Origin: Faecousia sp.
Lineage (GTDB): Bacteria; Bacillota; Clostridia; Oscillospirales; Oscillospiraceae
NCBI GenBank assembly: GCA_029257715.1
Contig: JARIAT010000006.1
Location: 1 to 39,211, forward strand
Reading direction: 5' to 3'
DNA: 39,211 nucleotides
Program-made: the position numbers and the translations under genes
Notes under the pieces: generated by a model
What the model was told of the DNA's origin: nothing
Databases searched by the model: none
Seen by the model: only the letters and a program-made list of their open reading frames with translations
Shown: positions 23,651-31,063 of the stretch, in pieces
Numbering within the stretch: the first letter of the stretch is position 1
Layout of the letters: every line of letters begins with the position of its first letter

Positions 23651-25066
23651 TCATAAATGAAGAACATGGATCAGCAGCAGCCATGCAAGGCCATAATAGG
23701 TTACGACTGCCACAAGGTCATTGATTGTGGTAATCAGAGGGCCAGAGGCCACCGCAGGGTCGATATTCAGCTTTTTGAAGGTGATGGGAACCACCGTTCC
23801 GCAGATACTGGACAAAAACATAGAAACCAGCAAGGCAACACCAGTGCAGAAGGACACAGAAAAGGCGGTTGTGATCGGTTGACCTTTGAGCAGGGCGAGA
23901 TAGCTGCCGATGATGACAAAGGACAGCGAACCGAGAATCAATCCGTTACAAAGACCAACCCGGGATTCTTTCCACACAAGGTTCAGCTTCTGCCGGGCAG
24001 AAAGGTCTTCATCCATCAGAACACGGATGGTAACAGCCAGAGACTGTGTACCGACATTACCTGCCATATCGAGAATCAGCGACTGGAAGGCGACAATCAG
24101 CGTCAGACTGGCAACTACCTTTTCGAACAGACCCACAACACTGGAAACAATCAGACCCAGTCCTAACAGGACGATCAACCAAGGCAGACGCTTTCCGATA
24201 CTTTTGCGCAGAGGTTCATTGAGATCTTCCTCTGCGGCAAGACCTGCCAGCTTTGCGTAGTCATCACCCATCTCATCATCGACCAGTTCGGTCAGAATCT
24301 GAGCAGTCAGGATACCGCGCAGACAGTTATTGCTGTCAAGGACGGGGATAGAGTCTTCGGAATAATCTTTAAGCTGTTCGATGCAGTCTTCAATCTGCTC
24401 GCCGGCATAAACATAGGGATAAGAGGTGCGGGTGATTTCGTCCAAGGGGGTGGTATCTCGGGCAATAATCAGATCTTTGAGGTCAATGGCACCAAGAAAT
24501 GTACCATCGTGATCGGTGACATAAATGGTTGAAATATTGTCGTTTTCTGCAGCCTGCGTGACCAGCTGATGCATGGCCTGACGAATGGAAAGACCGTCTG
24601 GAATGGCAATATAATTTGTAGTCATCTGGCTGCCGATTTCATCCTCATCAAAGGAACTCAGCAGCACAATTTCTTTTCGGGTATCATCGTCCATCAGGTC
24701 GATGAGGGTATCGCGGCTGACTTTGTCGATGCGGCGCAGATAATCAGATGCCTCCGCAGGCTCCAGAAACGAAAGGATTTTGGCGCGCTTGCGCATTCCA
24801 AGCTCCAACATATACTCGTCCATTTGCTCCGCATAGGAGAGAATACCGGCAAGTGTTTCGGAATCGAGAACGTGATAGATTCTGTTTCGTTCCTCTTTTT
24901 TTAGCAGCTCCAATGCCGCGGCAATATCATTTTCGTGGTAACCGAGAATCTGATCTCGCATCAGCCTGGGAGCCAGATTGCTGCGAATAAGATCCGCAAT
25001 CTCTCCACGATAGTCAGGATGCTGTGCAGGGGCGGTTTCGGCTTGGTTTGTCATTTTGTTGTTCAT
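23651..25066 (-). CDS. mgtE: Magnesium transporter MgtE
   Basis: The 471-residue protein has the complete MgtE layout. An N-terminal helical domain runs over residues 20-140, a pair of CBS domains follows to about residue 265 (NDNISTIYVTDHDGTFLGAIDLKDL and the second repeat with SIPVLDSNNCLRGIL), then a plug helix and five transmembrane helices with AGNVGTQSLAVTIR and DPAVASGPLITTINDL, which line the Mg2+ pore. The CBS/N domain closes the channel when cytosolic Mg2+ is high. AGGAGG lies 9 bases before the ATG. A leader of about 317 nt precedes it. Confidence 0.95.
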   Translation of the reverse strand: MNNKMTNQAETAPAQHPDYRGEIADLIRSNLAPRLMRDQILGYHENDIAAALELLKKEERNRIYHVLDSETLAGILSYAEQMDEYMLELGMRKRAKILSFLEPAEASDYLRRIDKVSRDTLIDLMDDDTRKEIVLLSSFDEDEIGSQMTTNYIAIPDGLSIRQAMHQLVTQAAENDNISTIYVTDHDGTFLGAIDLKDLIIARDTTPLDEITRTSYPYVYAGEQIEDCIEQLKDYSEDSIPVLDSNNCLRGILTAQILTELVDDEMGDDYAKLAGLAAEEDLNEPLRKSIGKRLPWLIVLLGLGLIVSSVVGLFEKVVASLTLIVAFQSLILDMAGNVGTQSLAVTIRVLMDEDLSARQKLNLVWKESRVGLCNGLILGSLSFVIIGSYLALLKGQPITTAFSVSFCTGVALLVSMFLSSICGTVVPITFKKLNIDPAVASGPLITTINDLVAVVTYYGLAWLLLIHVLHL

Positions 25067-25383
25067 TGTCTTGTCCTCCTTTGCGCATGGTAAAATCCTG
25101 CATTTGCAGGGTAAGAGGGAGAAGACTTACTCGGATCGAAAAGGGCATAAAAAATCCATTGTCTCCGATCCGCACAGCTTCAGCCCTCGGGTCAGGTGGG
25201 CAGCGCAGTTTCAAAACAGACAATGGCAGTCATATGGGCATATGAGGATTCAATCAGCCGACAGAACACAGACGGCTCCGGGGCATACCATTTTGCGTGC
25301 ATATGAATACCGGGTCTGTACTGGCACTACAACTACTGCCGTCCATATTCTCACCTCACTTAATAATAGTATTGATTAAAACC
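25067..25383 (-). promoter_or_regulatory. Long structured leader of mgtE, unclassified
   Basis: The leader runs from the predicted start site near 25384 to the mgtE ATG. I could not match it to the M-box magnesium riboswitch: only GTGAGG and TATGGA at similar spacing are shared. It contains an upstream ORF (25254-25346) and several competing stems. GACGGC (25343-25338) pairs with GCCGTC (25276-25271). GGCAGT (25340-25335) pairs with ACTGCC (25230-25225). CCATTGTCT (25226-25218) pairs with AGACAATGG (25164-25156), which is followed by a run of six U. CGGATCG (25172-25166) pairs with CGATCCG (25138-25132). This layout is like an attenuator. Confidence 0.55.
25254..25346 (-). CDS. Candidate 30-residue leader peptide upstream of mgtE
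   Basis: ATG at 25346 is preceded by GAGGTGA, a 7-base match to the anti-Shine-Dalgarno, 7 bases from the start. The frame runs 30 codons to TGA. The peptide starts MDGSSCSAST and holds Pro12, Pro22 and Cys6, Cys16 and Cys27. No family is recognised. It begins about 38 bases after the predicted transcription start, inside a leader with competing stems, so its role may be regulatory. An alternative is that the frame is open by chance; 30 codons without stop is not rare, and the evidence is mainly the ribosome-binding site. Confidence 0.45.
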   Translation of the reverse strand: MDGSSCSASTDPVFICTQNGMPRSRLCSVG

Positions 25384-25390
25384 GCAAATT

Positions 25391-25419
25391 ATTGTACCAC
25401 CCTATGTGGAGGTTGTCAA
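25391..25419 (-). promoter_or_regulatory. Promoter of mgtE
   Basis: On the minus strand a perfect TTGACA (25419-25414), 17-bp spacer and TACAAT (25396-25391). Confidence 0.85.
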
Positions 25420-25546
25420 TTTGTTCTATTTCACGTCATAGAAAAGTTACAATTTATTCATAATTTAGTGGAGGAAAGAGCGTCTGTTTTATATGATATG
25501 GGAGTGTTTGGCTTTGCAGCCGGAAATCGAACCGGACAGGATCCCA

Positions 25547-25575
25547 TTGACAGACAATCGGTCAGTCGATAAAAT
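25547..25575 (+). promoter_or_regulatory. Promoter of cbiK
   Basis: TTGACA at 25547-25552, 17-bp spacer and TAAAAT at 25570-25575. ACAATCG occurs twice, at 25554-25560 and 25582-25588, in the spacer and at the predicted start. Between this promoter and the mgtE promoter (25420-25546) I see no gene. Confidence 0.75.
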
Positions 25576-25593
25576 AAACATACAATCGAAGAG

Positions 25594-25623
25594 GTGTTGA
25601 GAGAAACGAGTTTCCCTCAACAC
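25594..25623 (+). promoter_or_regulatory. 5'-proximal hairpin in the cbiK leader
   Basis: GTGTTGAG/CTCAACAC (8 bp) encloses GAAA/TTTC around CGAG, with one A-C mismatch between the two helices. It starts about 12 bases from the predicted transcript end and stops 1 base before the AGGAAGGGGG ribosome-binding region. No U-run follows, so it is not a terminator; it may stabilise the mRNA or limit translation. Confidence 0.6.
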
Positions 25624-25637
25624 AGGAAGGGGGAACA

Positions 25638-26414
25638 ATGAGGAAACAGGCCATATTAGTGGTTAGTTTCGGGACCACTCATCTGGAAACTTTGCAGAAA
25701 AATATTACATCATTGGAGCAGACAATCGCGGAGGCGTTTCCGAATCAAACCGTGTTCCGGGCATTCACCAGCCCCGTGATCCGCAGGATTCTGGATCAGC
25801 GGTTCGAGATCAGGGTTCCCGGGGTGGAAGAGGCTGTGGAGCAGATCTTGCAGTCCGGTTATGAAGAAATTACGGTACAGCCCGCACTTCTGATTCCGGG
25901 CGGAGAATATGACCGTCTTGTGGCGGCGCTGAGGGAGTATGAAGGACGGATTGAAATTCGTTTGGGACTTCCGCTTCTGTGGGCTGAGCAGGATCTTGAT
26001 GTGCTGCTGGAGATTGTGAAGAAGAATTATGTGATCCCCAAAGATTCGATTCTTCTTATGGTGGGACATGGGACCGAGCATCCTGCTAATTGGTATTATG
26101 TGGCTTTGGCGGAGAAAATGAAAAACAGTCATCAAAGTCGTATGCGGCTTTGCACCGTTGACGCAACACCAAGCTTTCAAGAAATTGTACGGGAATTGCA
26201 ATGCGGAACACTGCGGAATATTACGGCAGTGCCTTTGATGCTTGTAGCAGGAAACCATGCAAAAAACGACATGATGGGCGAATCTTCGGACAGCTTGTGT
26301 TCCCAATTGAAAGCAGCGGGCTTTTCTGTTACGTGCAGGATGGAGGGAATGGGGCATCTTGTTGAGATTCAGCAGCTTTACTGCCAACGGATCCGTCAGG
26401 CGCAGCTGCTGTAA
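25638..26414 (+). CDS. cbiK: Sirohydrochlorin cobaltochelatase
   Basis: The 258-residue cytoplasmic enzyme inserts cobalt into sirohydrochlorin, the committing step of the anaerobic cobalamin path. It has the two-lobed chelatase fold. Glu90 (PGGE), His144 (VGHGTEHP) and His207 (AGNHAKNDM) match the metal-binding residues known for CbiK. The N-terminus VVSFGTTHLET is typical. No signal peptide is present, unlike the periplasmic CbiK-P variants. A GGAAGGGGG site precedes the ATG. No other ring-building gene is beside it; an ABC transporter follows behind its own promoter. Confidence 0.95.
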   Translation: MRKQAILVVSFGTTHLETLQKNITSLEQTIAEAFPNQTVFRAFTSPVIRRILDQRFEIRVPGVEEAVEQILQSGYEEITVQPALLIPGGEYDRLVAALREYEGRIEIRLGLPLLWAEQDLDVLLEIVKKNYVIPKDSILLMVGHGTEHPANWYYVALAEKMKNSHQSRMRLCTVDATPSFQEIVRELQCGTLRNITAVPLMLVAGNHAKNDMMGESSDSLCSQLKAAGFSVTCRMEGMGHLVEIQQLYCQRIRQAQLL

Positions 26415-26473
26415 CAGGATAAATAAAATTCGGTGGGTGTGTATTCACAAGCAGCGGAATTTTCAGACAAAGC

Positions 26474-26502
26474 TTGACTTGCAGGCACCCCGTTTTTATA
26501 AT
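26474..26502 (+). promoter_or_regulatory. Promoter of the Ssu/Tau-type ABC transporter operon
   Basis: TTGACT at 26474-26479, 17-bp spacer and a perfect TATAAT at 26497-26502, 150 bases before the binding-protein gene. Confidence 0.75.
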
Positions 26503-26651
26503 AAGAGCCTGTTAGCGATTTCTAACCAAAAAGAATAGTGATCGGGAAAAGGATGCGCTGACAGGATTGACCTCCAAGAAAATGGAGTATAAAATATTCA
26601 GGAAGGATTCCCTGGCTGCGCAACGATATATATTAAGAAAGGAAATAAACT

Positions 26652-27731
26652 ATGAAAAAACTGATATCACTTTTTTGCGTATTGGCACTGACCGTTTCGG
26701 TAATGGCCGGCTGCGGCTCGGTACAGACTGTCACGGAGACAACCGGTGCTCCAATGGTATCCGAAGAGGAAACCACACTGGAAACCCAGCAGACAACCGA
26801 TTCAAAAGCAGAATCGAATGAGCAATCTGCGGATGTCCGTGTGATGGCACTGAAGGGACCGACTGCCATGGGGCTTGTAGAATTTATGAACCGTGCTGAT
26901 TCCAAGGAACTGACGGATCATAACTACCAGTTCTCCATTGCGGCGACTGCGGATGAGGTGGTTCCCAAGCTGGCACAGGGAGAAATTGATATTGCGGCGA
27001 TTCCCGCCAATCTGGCTTCGGTATTGTATCAAAATACCAAGGGCGCCATTGAGGTGCTCGGCATCAATACACTGGGTGTTGTTTATATTGTAGAGAGCGG
27101 CGATACTGTCCACAGTGTTTCAGATCTGCAAGGCAAGACGATCTATGCCACCGGCAAAGGCAATACCCCGGAGTCGATTTTGAATTATATTCTGTCGCAA
27201 AACGGCCTTGACCCTGAGAAGGATCTGACGATCGAGTGGAAGAGTGAGGCGACAGAGTGCCTGTCTGCGCTGATGGCTGAGGAAAATGCCATTGCTATGC
27301 TGCCGCAGCCGTTTGTAGCCAGCGCACAGATGAAGAGCGAGAAGATTCGTGTTGCACTGGATCTGACCCAAGAGTGGGACGCAATTGAGGGGGAAAAAGA
27401 AAGTCCATCTTCGATTGTCACCGGCGTTGTTGTGGCCCGGAAGGAATTTGTCGAACAGCATCCTGATGCGGTATCTGCCTTTATGGACCATTATCGTGAG
27501 TCGGTCGCCTTTGTAAATGAGAATGTAGAGCTGGCGGCACAGCTCATCGAACAGTACGATATTGTAAAGGCTCCCGTTGCACAGAAGGCACTGCCTGCCT
27601 GCAACATCGTATTTCTGGAAGGGGAAGAAATGCAGAGCAAGCTTTCCGGTTATCTGAAGGTGTTGTTTGAGCAGAATCCCAAGTCTGTCGGCGGTGAACT
27701 GCCTGCTGAGGACTTCTACTTCAGCCGCTGA
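26652..27731 (+). CDS. ABC transporter substrate-binding lipoprotein (NMT1/SsuA-like)
   Basis: The 359-residue product has a lipoprotein signal (lipobox VMAGC, Cys21), a Thr/Glu/Ser-rich linker to about residue 60 and an NMT1/SsuA-type binding domain with VMALKGPTAMGLVEFM, GEIDIAAIPANLASVLYQNT and DLQGKTIYATGKGNTPESILNYIL. It feeds the permease and ATPase that follow at 6- and 4-base distances. Relatives bind sulfonates, nitrate, thiamine precursors and similar small compounds. The substrate here is unknown; placement after cbiK hints at a corrinoid or cobalt link, but there is a separate promoter. Confidence 0.85.
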   Translation: MKKLISLFCVLALTVSVMAGCGSVQTVTETTGAPMVSEEETTLETQQTTDSKAESNEQSADVRVMALKGPTAMGLVEFMNRADSKELTDHNYQFSIAATADEVVPKLAQGEIDIAAIPANLASVLYQNTKGAIEVLGINTLGVVYIVESGDTVHSVSDLQGKTIYATGKGNTPESILNYILSQNGLDPEKDLTIEWKSEATECLSALMAEENAIAMLPQPFVASAQMKSEKIRVALDLTQEWDAIEGEKESPSSIVTGVVVARKEFVEQHPDAVSAFMDHYRESVAFVNENVELAAQLIEQYDIVKAPVAQKALPACNIVFLEGEEMQSKLSGYLKVLFEQNPKSVGGELPAEDFYFSR

Positions 27732-27736
27732 TCCAC

Positions 27737-28480
27737 ATGAATCAGAAAATCCGGCCTTGGGCCGTGGTATTCTGGCTGGCGGTATGGCAGATTGCCAGCA
27801 TGAGATTGGATCAGCAGCTTCTGCTGGTTTCCCCGCTGCGTGTGATTGCCCGGTTGGCGGAGCTTTCCGTGACAGGTACGTTCTGGAGCGCGGTTGGATA
27901 TTCAATGGCGCGAATTGTATGGGGATTTTCTGCGGGAATGATAACAGGCGTGGGCTTTGCAGTCCTTTCGGCACGGTTTCGCTTGGTGGAGGATCTGCTC
28001 AGTCCGGTGATGCTTACCATCAAATCCGTGCCGGTGGCATCATTTATCATATTGGCACTGATCTGGTTTTCCTCTAAAAATCTGGCGGTGCTGATCTCCT
28101 TTTTGATGGTGGTTCCCATTGTCTATTCCAATATATTGGTCGGAATCCGTGCGGCAGACCGGAAAATGCTAGAAATGGCACAGGTATTCGGAATTTCTTC
28201 GGGACGAAGAATCCGCTATATTTATATGCCGCAGGTGTTCCCGTATTTTCGCAGTGCCTGTGCATCCGCCCTGGGATTAAGCTGGAAGGCCGGCATTGCG
28301 GCGGAAGTGATTGGCATTCCGGCCGGATCCATCGGCGCAGAGCTTCAGCAGGCCAAGGTGTATCTGGATACGCCGGATGTGTTTGCGTGGACGCTGGTGA
28401 TTGTGCTGGCAAGTCTTGCGTTTGAGCGGTTGTTTGGAAGAATTTTGCTTTGGTGTGAACGGTGGACGGAAAGGATGTAA
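27737..28480 (+). CDS. ABC transporter permease (SsuC/TauC-like)
   Basis: The 247-residue membrane protein has about six helices and the binding-protein-dependent permease motif (EMAQVFGISSGRRIRYIYMPQVFPYF, an EAA-like loop that contacts the ATPase) near residues 136-162. It begins 6 bases after the binding-protein gene. As in other two-copy systems it should form a homodimer. Confidence 0.9.
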   Translation: MNQKIRPWAVVFWLAVWQIASMRLDQQLLLVSPLRVIARLAELSVTGTFWSAVGYSMARIVWGFSAGMITGVGFAVLSARFRLVEDLLSPVMLTIKSVPVASFIILALIWFSSKNLAVLISFLMVVPIVYSNILVGIRAADRKMLEMAQVFGISSGRRIRYIYMPQVFPYFRSACASALGLSWKAGIAAEVIGIPAGSIGAELQQAKVYLDTPDVFAWTLVIVLASLAFERLFGRILLWCERWTERM

Positions 28481-28483
28481 CGG

Positions 28484-29059
28484 ATGAACGAAATTCGATT
28501 GCTTCATTTGGAAAAATCCTATCAGGGGAAGCCGGTTCTTCGGAACTTCACCGCAGCACTCCGTTGCGGCGAGATGACGGCTTTGATGGCACCATCCGGC
28601 GCCGGAAAAACAACACTGCTGCGAATTCTCATGGGACTCGATCAGCCGGACAGCGGACGAATTGAAGGACTGGATGACCTCAGGATCAGTGCGGTATTTC
28701 AAGAGAATCGCCTGTGTATGGCGCTGAATCCGGTTGCGAACATCCGACTTGTAAATCCGAGCAGATCGAGGGAGGAAGTTGCAGCGGCGCTGAGAAATGT
28801 CGGACTGGGGGACAGCCTTTCAAAGCGCACCTCTGAGCTCTCCGGAGGAATGTGCCGCCGTGTGGCAATTCTTCGGGCATTGATGGCACAGTACGATCTG
28901 CTGCTTCTAGATGAGCCTTTTCAGGGACTGGATCAGAATACCAAGCGTATGGTGATGGAAGATACATGCCGTCGATGCAGGGGGCAGACGGTGCTGTTTG
29001 TGACCCATGATCCGACAGAATTGGAGTTTATGGGAATCGAAACCTGTCTGACGCTTTAA
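28484..29059 (+). CDS. ABC transporter ATPase, short (SsuB/TauB-like)
   Basis: The 191-residue ATPase has Walker A APSGAGKTT near residue 36, Q-loop AVFQENRL, signature ELSGGMCRR, Walker B LLLLDEPFQGLD and the H-loop VTHDPTE. All catalytic motifs are present. It is 40-60 residues shorter than SsuB/TauB because it ends soon after the H-loop. The permease is 3 bases upstream. The reduced C-terminus may be natural for this subfamily; nothing suggests a frameshift. Confidence 0.88.
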   Translation: MNEIRLLHLEKSYQGKPVLRNFTAALRCGEMTALMAPSGAGKTTLLRILMGLDQPDSGRIEGLDDLRISAVFQENRLCMALNPVANIRLVNPSRSREEVAAALRNVGLGDSLSKRTSELSGGMCRRVAILRALMAQYDLLLLDEPFQGLDQNTKRMVMEDTCRRCRGQTVLFVTHDPTELEFMGIETCLTL

Positions 29060-29068
29060 ATATGGATG

Positions 29069-29108
29069 AATCCGGCTTCCGCCTGTGCGGAGGCCGGATT
29101 TGCATTTT
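29069..29108 (+). terminator. Terminator of the Ssu/Tau-type operon
   Basis: AATCCGGC/GCCGGATT with inner TCCGC/GCGGA and a short loop, followed by TGCATTTT, starts 9 bases after the ATPase stop. Confidence 0.85.
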
Positions 29109-29678
29109 CCGGTTGCATCAAGAGAAAGATCAATCCATTTCCAGAAGGGGAAAATCAATTTTCTTCTTCACAGCAGAAGCTTTCCTAAATTCGCAAGAAT
29201 AAAATGTGGTAAAATCTGTTTGATTTCAGATTTTTAAGCGTGAAATATCACCGCATAAGAAAGAAATTTTCATAAAATGAGGATTGTGATAATATATATA
29301 ATTTTATTAAAATCTTATATATTTCGATGATATAAGGCGGGAGATTTTACAGTTGGAGGGCCGAAAGATTCATGTAAAAGCGTCCAAATTTCGATTTTCA
29401 CCTGTTCAACATGTTCGGTTAAATGTCAAAAGAAATGAAGTGTTTCGTTATTATACACAAAACGTGCAGCGGATTCTAGAATTGATTGAAATACTATGCA
29501 CAAAAAGCACAAAATGATGGGATAGAAACTGTCATATTGCATGAAAAAACCATTGAAACAGCGTTTTAGCCAAAAAATATGAAAATAATATTTGCATTAT
29601 TGTGAGATTGATGTATACTTATAGATGCAAAGAAGGAAAACCTTCGTATAGCAAAATTGAATGGAGGAAAATGAAGTT
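29109..29678. other. AT-rich intergenic region before the sugar-type ABC operon
   Basis: This 570-base stretch has no gene I can support firmly. A very AT-rich block lies at 29280-29335. A 54-codon frame with a TTG start (29353-29517) and a weak GGGAG site lies in it (see findings). An AACATGTT palindrome is present in the middle (around 29408-29415). The likely promoter of the next gene is TTGCAT (29592-29597), 16-bp spacer, TATACT (29614-29619). Confidence 0.6.
29592..29619 (+). promoter_or_regulatory. Likely promoter of the sugar-type ABC operon
   Basis: TTGCAT at 29592-29597, a 16-bp spacer and TATACT at 29614-29619, about 60 bases before the binding-protein start. Confidence 0.55.
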
Positions 29679-30971
29679 ATGAAAAAGATTCTGGCACTCG
29701 TCCTTGCCCTGACCATGGTTATGGCCCTGTGCGCATGCGGCGGCAATGAGACCCCCAGCGAATCAAAGGGTAACACGGATAATGGCGGTGAGGCCGTCAC
29801 CGGCAAATACGAAGACGGCGCAAAGCTCGTCTACTGGCCCATGTGGGCTGAGACAGAGCCTCAGGGCAAGGCAATCGCTGAAGCAATTGAGGCGTTCACC
29901 GATGAGACCGGTATTGAGGTTGAAGTCAACTGGGGCGGCAGCCGTGAGACTCGTAAGACTCTGCAGCCCGCACTGGATGCCGGTACCGTGATTGACGTTT
30001 TCGATGAGGATATCGAGCGTGTCAATGTGACTTGGTCTAACTACATTCTGGACATTCAGGAGCTCTATGACGCATCCGAGCTTAACGGTGCTCTGAATGC
30101 AACTCTGATGAATGTTTGTAAAGAGCTGGGCGGCGGCCACCTGAAGACCATCCCCTACCAGCCCTCTACCTTCGTTATGATGTATAACAAGGGTGCCTTT
30201 GAAAAGGCTAATATCACCAATGTCCCCACCAACAAGGATGAGTTCTTCGCAGTCTGTGAAGCTCTGAAGGGTGCAGGCTACATTCCCATGACTATCGATG
30301 AGGCTTATATGGCTGCATTCTTTGGTTATGTTGTTGACAGAGTTGCAGGCGCAGATGCAGCAGCTGCAATTGCTGACGGCGACTTCTCCAACCCCGCAGT
30401 TCTTCAGGCTGCTCAGGTGATCGAAGAAATGATTCAGAAGGGTTATATCGATCCCAGAGCTGCTGCTAACATTTATCCCGCAGGTCAGGGTAACATTGCT
30501 GACGAATCCGTCGCTATGTACCTCAATGGCACTTGGCTGCCCAACGAAATCCGCAACCAGACTCCTGAAGGATTCAAGTGGGGCTCCTTCGCACTGCCCA
30601 AGCTCGCAGAGGGCGGCGACGGTGCTGAGTCCAATAACTTTGGCGCACAGTGCTTTGCAATCAACAAGAATACCAAGTATCCTAAGGCAGCGTTTGCTCT
30701 GGTGCAGTGGCTGACCAGTGGTGAATATGACCAGAAGCTGGCAGATGCTACGCTCGGTGTCCCCATGGCAAATGATGCTGTTTGGCCCGAGGCAATTTCT
30801 GACGCAAAGACCATCATCGACAATACCACTGTTCGTCTGCCCTGGGCAGTTGGCATGGAAAATGATGCAAATGTGAACACTGCAATCAAGACCAATCTCG
30901 CTCTGATGATCTCCGGCAAGCTGGATGCACAGGGCTTCGCCGATGCTTTTGCACAGATTCAGAAAAGCTAA
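29679..30971 (+). CDS. Sugar-type ABC transporter substrate-binding lipoprotein
   Basis: The 430-residue product has a lipoprotein signal (lipobox region ALCAC, Cys20), a short polar linker and the extracellular binding domain of carbohydrate-uptake systems. Typical segments are the GKAIAEAIEAFTDETGIEVEV start and the PYQPSTFVMMYNKGAFEKA middle region. ATG 29679 is chosen to give a standard signal peptide; GGAGG is 11 bases upstream and an in-frame ATG lies at 29661. It uses many ACC, CCC, GGC and AAG codons compared with neighbours, as expected for a strongly expressed protein. The ligand is not predictable. Confidence 0.9.
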   Translation: MKKILALVLALTMVMALCACGGNETPSESKGNTDNGGEAVTGKYEDGAKLVYWPMWAETEPQGKAIAEAIEAFTDETGIEVEVNWGGSRETRKTLQPALDAGTVIDVFDEDIERVNVTWSNYILDIQELYDASELNGALNATLMNVCKELGGGHLKTIPYQPSTFVMMYNKGAFEKANITNVPTNKDEFFAVCEALKGAGYIPMTIDEAYMAAFFGYVVDRVAGADAAAAIADGDFSNPAVLQAAQVIEEMIQKGYIDPRAAANIYPAGQGNIADESVAMYLNGTWLPNEIRNQTPEGFKWGSFALPKLAEGGDGAESNNFGAQCFAINKNTKYPKAAFALVQWLTSGEYDQKLADATLGVPMANDAVWPEAISDAKTIIDNTTVRLPWAVGMENDANVNTAIKTNLALMISGKLDAQGFADAFAQIQKS

Positions 30972-31001
30972 GTGAATTTGTAGAGATCCATAAGAAAACG
31001 G

Positions 31002-31036
31002 AAGGACAGCCGCTGATCCGGCGGCTGTCCTTTTAT
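31002..31036 (+). terminator. Intercistronic hairpin with U-run after the sugar-binding gene
   Basis: AAGGACAGCCGC/GCGGCTGTCCTT (12 bp) is followed by TTTTAT. It lies between the binding protein and the first permease. Partial termination here would give more binding protein than permease. Confidence 0.85.
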
Positions 31037-31063
31037 CTTACAAAGCGAATGGAGGTCTAGTCC

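Noticed and set aside
25067-25383. M-box magnesium riboswitch before mgtE
   Set aside because: Only short pieces (GTGAGG, TATGGA) agree with the M-box; the first stem and the 3' box with GCTAAAGCTC are not found. A covariance-model search could overturn this.
25297-25572. Plus-strand frame of 91 codons before cbiK
   Set aside because: It crosses the mgtE leader, the mgtE promoter and the cbiK promoter, and its translation resembles no family.
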